NCBI RefSeq assembly: GCF_002101965.1
Contig: NZ_LQQA01000030.1
Location: 434,001-498,000, forward strand
Source: Mycolicibacterium wolinskyi
GTDB taxonomy: Bacteria > Actinomycetota > Actinomycetes > Mycobacteriales > Mycobacteriaceae
Length of the DNA: 64,000 bases
Direction: 5' to 3'
Below the pieces are notes generated by a model. It searched no databases and had not been told where the DNA came from. It saw nothing but the letters and a program-made list of their open reading frames with translations. The first letter of the stretch is position 1, and each line of letters opens with the position of its first letter. Shown piece by piece: positions 59,801-64,000 of this stretch. The position numbers were made by a program, and so were the translations under genes.

Positions 59801-61057
59801 CTACTTCTGGTCGGTGGCTTTGTAGGCGAGATAGCTTCGCTGGATCGCGATCTGGTCGGCGAGGTACTTGGCGTCGTGCCACACGCCCCAGATGAAGCTC
59901 GAACCGCGTCGCGACTGCCAGGGCAGGCCGAGGAAATACACGCCCGGTTCCGAGGAGACCCCGCGTTGGTGTTTGGGTCTGCCGCACTCGTCGAACGCGT
60001 CGACCTGCAGCCAGCCGTAGTCGAATGCGAAGCCGACAGCCCAGATGATCGATGTGATACCCGCCGCGGCGACGTCGAGTTCGAGGATCGGGTGGGTCAC
60101 GCAGTCCGGGTCCGGGCCCAGTATGCGGGCCTGTGGCTCCTCGGGCAGGTCGAGGCCGTTGCGGGCGACGTAGGCATCGGCCTCGTCGAGCATGGAAAGG
60201 TAGTTCGCGTCGCCGCTTTCGATGTTCTTACGTAGGTCGGGCGCAATACGCATGACGCCGTCGGCGAACGGACCTGCCATGCCGAGCAACGTGATGCCGC
60301 TGGCGGCCAGGGAGCGGAAGTCGACCGTGTGCCCGCCATGCGCGCCGCTCACGGCGATGGTGACGTGCTCGGCGCCGCGCGGTGGAGTCGCCATGTCCCA
60401 CTTGCCCAGAACACCGAGCCACCAGCAGAAGTCGCGCCCGCGGTAGCTGCGGGGCGGGCGGTCGTGCGGTCCGACCGCGAGGTAGACCTGGCGGCCCGCC
60501 TGCTGCAATTCGTCGGCGATCTGCACGCCCGACGACCCGGCCCCGACCACCAGGACGGAGCCGTCCGGCAGCTGCTGCGGGTTGTGGTAAGCACTCGAGT
60601 GGATCTGGTGGATGCCCGCGCTGTCGGGGACGACCGGCGGGATGACCGGCTTCTGGAACGCGCCGGTCGCGGCCACGACGTAGCGTGCCTCGATGGGACC
60701 GTCGGACGTTTCTACGTGGAATCCCGCGCGGCCGTTGTTCTTCCGTACCGATCTCACCTCGACGCCGGTGCGGATCGGCGCGTCGATCTTCTCGGCGTAC
60801 GAGACGAGGTAGTCGGCGACCTGCTCCTTGCCGGCGAAGGCGTCGGGATCGATGTTGAACTCCTGGCCCGGGAACCGGTCATGCCATGCGGGCCCGTTGG
60901 CCACCAAGGAATCCCACCGCCAGGAGCGCCAGCGCTCGGCGATCCGATCCCGCTCGACGACGAGGTGGGGCACACCGTGCAGCCCGAGATGCTCGCTCAT
61001 CGCGATACCGGCCTGTCCCGCGCCAACCACGAGCACTTCGGTCTCTTGGCTCGACAT
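59801..61057 (-). CDS. Flavin-containing monooxygenase (class B type)
   Basis: A 418-residue FAD/NADPH monooxygenase of the FMO/BVMO/YUC type. VLVVGAGQAGIAMSEHLG (8-25) is the FAD fold, VLVVGAGSSGVQIADELQQAG the NADPH fold, and the FMO-like RWRSWRWDSLVANGPAWHDRFPG segment follows the first fold. It may hydroxylate a ring, or a side chain nitrogen or sulfur. GGAGGA lies 4-5 nt before ATG 61057. It heads the operon RidA-DUF1028-M20-aspA, and its promoter element is shared with the next permease. Confidence 0.9.
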   Translation of the reverse strand: MSSQETEVLVVGAGQAGIAMSEHLGLHGVPHLVVERDRIAERWRSWRWDSLVANGPAWHDRFPGQEFNIDPDAFAGKEQVADYLVSYAEKIDAPIRTGVEVRSVRKNNGRAGFHVETSDGPIEARYVVAATGAFQKPVIPPVVPDSAGIHQIHSSAYHNPQQLPDGSVLVVGAGSSGVQIADELQQAGRQVYLAVGPHDRPPRSYRGRDFCWWLGVLGKWDMATPPRGAEHVTIAVSGAHGGHTVDFRSLAASGITLLGMAGPFADGVMRIAPDLRKNIESGDANYLSMLDEADAYVARNGLDLPEEPQARILGPDPDCVTHPILELDVAAAGITSIIWAVGFAFDYGWLQVDAFDECGRPKHQRGVSSEPGVYFLGLPWQSRRGSSFIWGVWHDAKYLADQIAIQRSYLAYKATDQK

Positions 61058-61115
61058 CTCATCCTCCACTGTCAGCAAGTGTCGTTCGTCATTCCATGAT
61101 TCAATTTGCCGCTGC

Positions 61116-61145
61116 ATCTGTACAGCTCATATATCCGATGTAGTT
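61116..61145 (-). promoter_or_regulatory. Shared promoter element, monooxygenase operon copy
   Basis: On the minus strand AACTACATCG, 13 bases, then TACAGAT. The same two blocks at the same spacing occur at 62759-62788. The TACAGAT block lies 58 nt upstream of the monooxygenase ATG and may be a -10 region, with AACTACATCG as regulator site or -35. Confidence 0.65.
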
Positions 61146-61161
61146 CATCGCCAAAATCGAT

Positions 61162-62679
61162 CTATGGCGACATGAACGAGCCGAGCGGCGGCTTCACCTT
61201 CGAGTGCGAGGTCAAGTGGGGTCGACGCCCGTCATTCCTCGGGTTGTGCGGTGAGACAACCGGTTTTGCCCGCGCTGTGGACGTCGGGTCCACGCCGGCC
61301 ACGGTGGGATCGGTGCCGCGGCGCACCAGCAGCAGATAGATCGGGCCGGTGACGATCAGACCGGCCAGCCAGGACAGATCGGCTCCGCCCAGGTGGTCGG
61401 CCACGGGCCCGGTGTACAAAGACGTTGCCATGAACGGTATCTGAACCGCGATGCCGACCACGTAGGCGATGATCGCGGCCTTGTTGTACCGGCCGTAGAT
61501 GCCGCCGTCGAACCGGAATATCGACTCGAGGTCGTAGACGCCTTTGTGCACGATGTAGAAGTCGATGAGGTTGATGGCGGTCCACGGCACAAGTACCACG
61601 AGCAATGCCACAACCAGATTGACGAAGTGCGAGACGAAGTCGGCGGACAGCGCGATGGCGACGATCGACGCGCCGACCAGGATCACCACGGACAGGATCA
61701 CCCTGGCTCGTGCCGTGGGAATCCAACGCGCCCGGAAGGTTTGCACACTGGTGATGATGGACAGCACTGCGCCATAGAGATTCAGCGCGTTGTGGCTGAT
61801 CACACTGAGCACGAAGAGTACGAGCATCGTGGTGCCGAGGGCGCCGGTGGTTGCCTTGACGCCGTCCATGGTGTCCATGCCGACCGGGGCGGCCAACGCG
61901 ACGACGGCGCCGAAGGCGAAGGCCAGGAACGATCCGAGCACGCAGCCGAGATAGGTGGTCCAGAACGTCGATGCGACACCGACATCCTTCGGCAGGTAGC
62001 GCGAGTAGTCCGACACGTACGGCGCGAAGGCGATCTGCCAGAGTGCGCCCAGGGACACGGTGGCCAGCCAGCCCGCGAAGTTGAACCCGCCACGGCTCAG
62101 GAAGTCGGCTGGCAGGTCGGAGGTCAGGATCGCGAAAAACCCTGCCGCGATGGCCAATCCGAGAACCCAGGTTCCGATTCGGTTCAGGAAGTGGATCAAC
62201 CGGTAGCCGATTATGCAGATCACCGCCGAGCCGACCGCCCCGAGGATGATGCCGACGTTCACCGGTACGGCTCCGGTGATGCCGTGGATGGACTGGCCGG
62301 CCAGGACGATGTTCGAGGCGAAAAAGCCGAGGTACATGACCGCGGCGATCACGACGATGATCAGGGCGCCCAGCGTCCCGAACTGGCCGCGGCTCTGAAT
62401 CATCTGGGGTATGCCCATCTGCGGGCCCTGTGCCGAATGCAACGCCATGAGCGCACCGCCGATGACATGGCCGACGGCGAACGCGATCAGGCTCCACCAC
62501 AAATCGAGGCCGAACAGGCTCGGGCCGAGCGCGCCGGTGACGATGGGCAGAGGTGCGATGTTGGTGCCGAACCAGAGTGTGAACAGGTCGCGTACTTTGC
62601 CGTGCCGGTCGGACGCCGGGACGAAGCCGATCGTGTGCTGCTCCAGCATCGGGGCAGTCTGGCCAGGAATGTCCGCCAT
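61162..62679 (-). CDS. NCS1-family nucleobase/heterocycle permease
   Basis: A 505-residue permease with about 12 helices and an unusually long hydrophilic C-terminus (about 45 residues rich in Arg and Pro). GKVRDLFTLWFGTNIAPLPIVTGAL, ALHSAQGPQMGIPQM and APYVSDYSRYLPKDVG are the family loops, closely similar to the permease at 47575. It probably imports the compound degraded by the adjacent operon, with which it shares a promoter element. ATG 62679 has GGAGG upstream. Confidence 0.9.
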   Translation of the reverse strand: MADIPGQTAPMLEQHTIGFVPASDRHGKVRDLFTLWFGTNIAPLPIVTGALGPSLFGLDLWWSLIAFAVGHVIGGALMALHSAQGPQMGIPQMIQSRGQFGTLGALIIVVIAAVMYLGFFASNIVLAGQSIHGITGAVPVNVGIILGAVGSAVICIIGYRLIHFLNRIGTWVLGLAIAAGFFAILTSDLPADFLSRGGFNFAGWLATVSLGALWQIAFAPYVSDYSRYLPKDVGVASTFWTTYLGCVLGSFLAFAFGAVVALAAPVGMDTMDGVKATTGALGTTMLVLFVLSVISHNALNLYGAVLSIITSVQTFRARWIPTARARVILSVVILVGASIVAIALSADFVSHFVNLVVALLVVLVPWTAINLIDFYIVHKGVYDLESIFRFDGGIYGRYNKAAIIAYVVGIAVQIPFMATSLYTGPVADHLGGADLSWLAGLIVTGPIYLLLVRRGTDPTVAGVDPTSTARAKPVVSPHNPRNDGRRPHLTSHSKVKPPLGSFMSP

Positions 62680-62758
62680 GTGTTCCTCCGTGATGTGGGC
62701 CGGGTGAATCCGTCAGCCCGCGGTGGTGATGAGGACCACAATGAACCAGGGGCCATCG

Positions 62759-62788
62759 ATCTGTAAAACACAAGTAATCGATGTAGTT
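62759..62788 (-). promoter_or_regulatory. Shared promoter element, permease copy
   Basis: AACTACATCG-N13-TACAGAT on the minus strand, identical in both blocks and spacing to 61116-61145. TACAGAT lies 79 nt upstream of the permease ATG. Confidence 0.65.
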
Positions 62789-62836
62789 TTTCTGAAATTC
62801 AGATGCTGGCGCGCCTCGATAGGCGGTGTCGCGGGC

Positions 62837-64000
62837 TCAGCTGCTCAGCAGCTTCTTCTGTACCTTGCCCATCGCGTTGCGCGGCAGCTCATCGAGAAAG
62901 ATGATCTCGCGGGGCCGTTTGTGGTTCGACAGGCTGCCGGCAACGAATTCGATCAGCCGGTCGGCAAGCGCGGTCCGGTGCGCCGAGTCGGTGACCACAT
63001 AGGCCACCACACGCTGGCCGAGATCGACATCGGGTTGCCCGACGACAGCCACCTCGCGCACTGCCGGATGGGTCAGCAGCGCGGTCTCCACCTCGCCGGC
63101 ACCGATGCGGTACCCGCCCGACTTGATCAGGTCGACCGATTCGCGGCCGACGATCCGATGGAATCCGTTCACGTCGCGGGTCGCGACGTCACCGGTGACG
63201 AACCAACCGTCGGGCGTCCATGCGGCGGCGGTCGCCTCCGGCCGGTTTAGATAGTCGGTGAACAGCATCGGGCCGCGCACCTGCAACCGTCCGATGCTCT
63301 CGCCGTCGTGGGGTACGGCCTGCCCGTCCTCGGTGCACAGCCGGGCTTCGACGCCGGCCACCGGTTGGCCGACCGAGCCGGGCCGTCGTTCGCCGTCCGA
63401 GCGGGTGGACAGCGTGATCATGGTTTCGCTCATGCCGTAGCGCTCGATGGGTGAGCTGCCAGTGAGTTCGGTGATGCGCTCAAAGACGGGTGTCGGCAAC
63501 GGCGCACTACCCGACACCAGCAGGCGCGCCCGGTGCAGCGCCCGCGCCGAATCCGCGTCGGATGCGATACGTGACCACACCGTGGGCACGCCGAAGTACA
63601 TGGTGCCCGCCGCGGCGGCGTAGCGCTCCGGGCGCGGTTTGACGGTGTGCACGACGCGCGAGCCGACCCGCAGGGAGCCGATGATGCCGAGCACCAGCCC
63701 GTGCAGGTGAAACAGGGGGAGGCCGTGCACGACGGTGTCGTCGACGGTCCACTGCCACGCCTCGGCGACAGCGTCGATACCTGCCGCAAGGGCACGGTGG
63801 CTGAGGTTGACTCCCTTTGGCGCGCCAGTGGTTCCGGACGTGTAGAGGATCATCGCGATGGCGTCGTCGGCCGGCGGACGAATCGCCCCGCCTGCGGGGT
63901 GCCCACGCGTCGGCACGACCGGCAGGCCGGAGCCGGGATGTGCCGGCCCGGCCCAGCACGCGACATCGGCATCGGTGAGGACATGGCGCAGCTCGGCGCT
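62837..64000 (-). CDS. Acyl-CoA synthetase (AMP-forming), FadD36/malonyl-CoA synthetase-like, 5' part beyond window
   Basis: The visible 387 residues are the C-terminal part of an ANL-superfamily ligase. MILYTSGTTGAPKGVNLSHRA is the P-loop (A3), RYGMSETMITL the A5, DGWFVTGDVATRD the A7 and DLIKSGGYRIGAGEVETAL the A8 hinge; KVQKKLL near the end has the catalytic Lys (A10). The closing NAMGKVQKK resembles malonyl-CoA synthetases. The frame stays open to base 64000. It probably activates an organic acid, perhaps from the adjacent pathway. Confidence 0.88.
   Translation of the reverse strand, partial: SAELRHVLTDADVACWAGPAHPGSGLPVVPTRGHPAGGAIRPPADDAIAMILYTSGTTGAPKGVNLSHRALAAGIDAVAEAWQWTVDDTVVHGLPLFHLHGLVLGIIGSLRVGSRVVHTVKPRPERYAAAAGTMYFGVPTVWSRIASDADSARALHRARLLVSGSAPLPTPVFERITELTGSSPIERYGMSETMITLSTRSDGERRPGSVGQPVAGVEARLCTEDGQAVPHDGESIGRLQVRGPMLFTDYLNRPEATAAAWTPDGWFVTGDVATRDVNGFHRIVGRESVDLIKSGGYRIGAGEVETALLTHPAVREVAVVGQPDVDLGQRVVAYVVTDSAHRTALADRLIEFVAGSLSNHKRPREIIFLDELPRNAMGKVQKKLLSS

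Overview
The window is chromosomal DNA of a rapidly growing mycobacterium (Mycolicibacterium type). The evidence is high GC with strong third-position bias, many leaderless genes with a TANNNT box 6-8 nt before ATG/GTG, an intrinsic erm methyltransferase beside folD as in M. smegmatis and M. fortuitum, monomeric isocitrate dehydrogenase, SigJ, the sdhCDAB operon next to cdd/deoA/add, and gene neighbourhoods resembling the M. tuberculosis Rv3313c-Rv3359 segments. The species cannot be fixed from the sequence alone. No tRNA, rRNA, CRISPR array or complete insertion sequence was seen.

1-9 kb: a partial PQQ-type beta-propeller protein, a membrane protein, an Old Yellow Enzyme, folD with a DUF3017 gene, and the macrolide resistance gene erm. 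erm has a predicted WhiB7-type promoter and a 13-codon leader peptide. Two regulator/enzyme pairs follow (TetR with an FAD monooxygenase, HxlR with an NTF2-like protein). 8.6-14.6 kb: metY-metX-methyltransferase, transcribed leftwards behind a SAM-IV riboswitch and a poly-cysteine upstream ORF, then icd. 14.6-25 kb: hydrolase and xthA, a HEPN/MNT toxin-antitoxin module lying between two copies of the xthA 3' end, trpS, brkB, a guanidinium exporter under a guanidine-III riboswitch, a GT1 glycosyltransferase with its TetR regulator, and dacB.

25-34 kb: a putrescine/GABA catabolic set (Lrp regulator, aminotransferase, 4-aminobutyraldehyde dehydrogenase, succinate semialdehyde dehydrogenase), then the ECF41 sigma factor gene sigJ. 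A near-perfect ECF41 promoter lies in front of the neighbouring AhpD-like gene. An AbiEi/DUF559-type gene follows, with a related inverted repeat at each end. 34-44 kb: the succinate dehydrogenase operon with an IdeR-like box upstream, nucleoside salvage genes (cdd, deoA, add), an MFS/TetR pair with palindromic operators, and a STAS-cutinase pair.

44-64 kb: an accessory catabolic region. Left operon: NCS1 permease, GMC oxidoreductase, amidohydrolase. Middle operon: an amine dehydrogenase of the trimethylamine/histamine dehydrogenase family, a cupin and an aldehyde dehydrogenase, divergent from an APC permease and a LysR regulator. Right operon: flavin monooxygenase, RidA, DUF1028, M20 amidohydrolase, aspartase. 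A second NCS1 permease and a partial acyl-CoA synthetase close the window. The right operon and the second permease share a 30-bp promoter element. Active-site residues of the amine dehydrogenase resemble those of histamine dehydrogenase. A route from an imidazole- or amine-containing compound to aspartate and fumarate is a reasonable but untested model.
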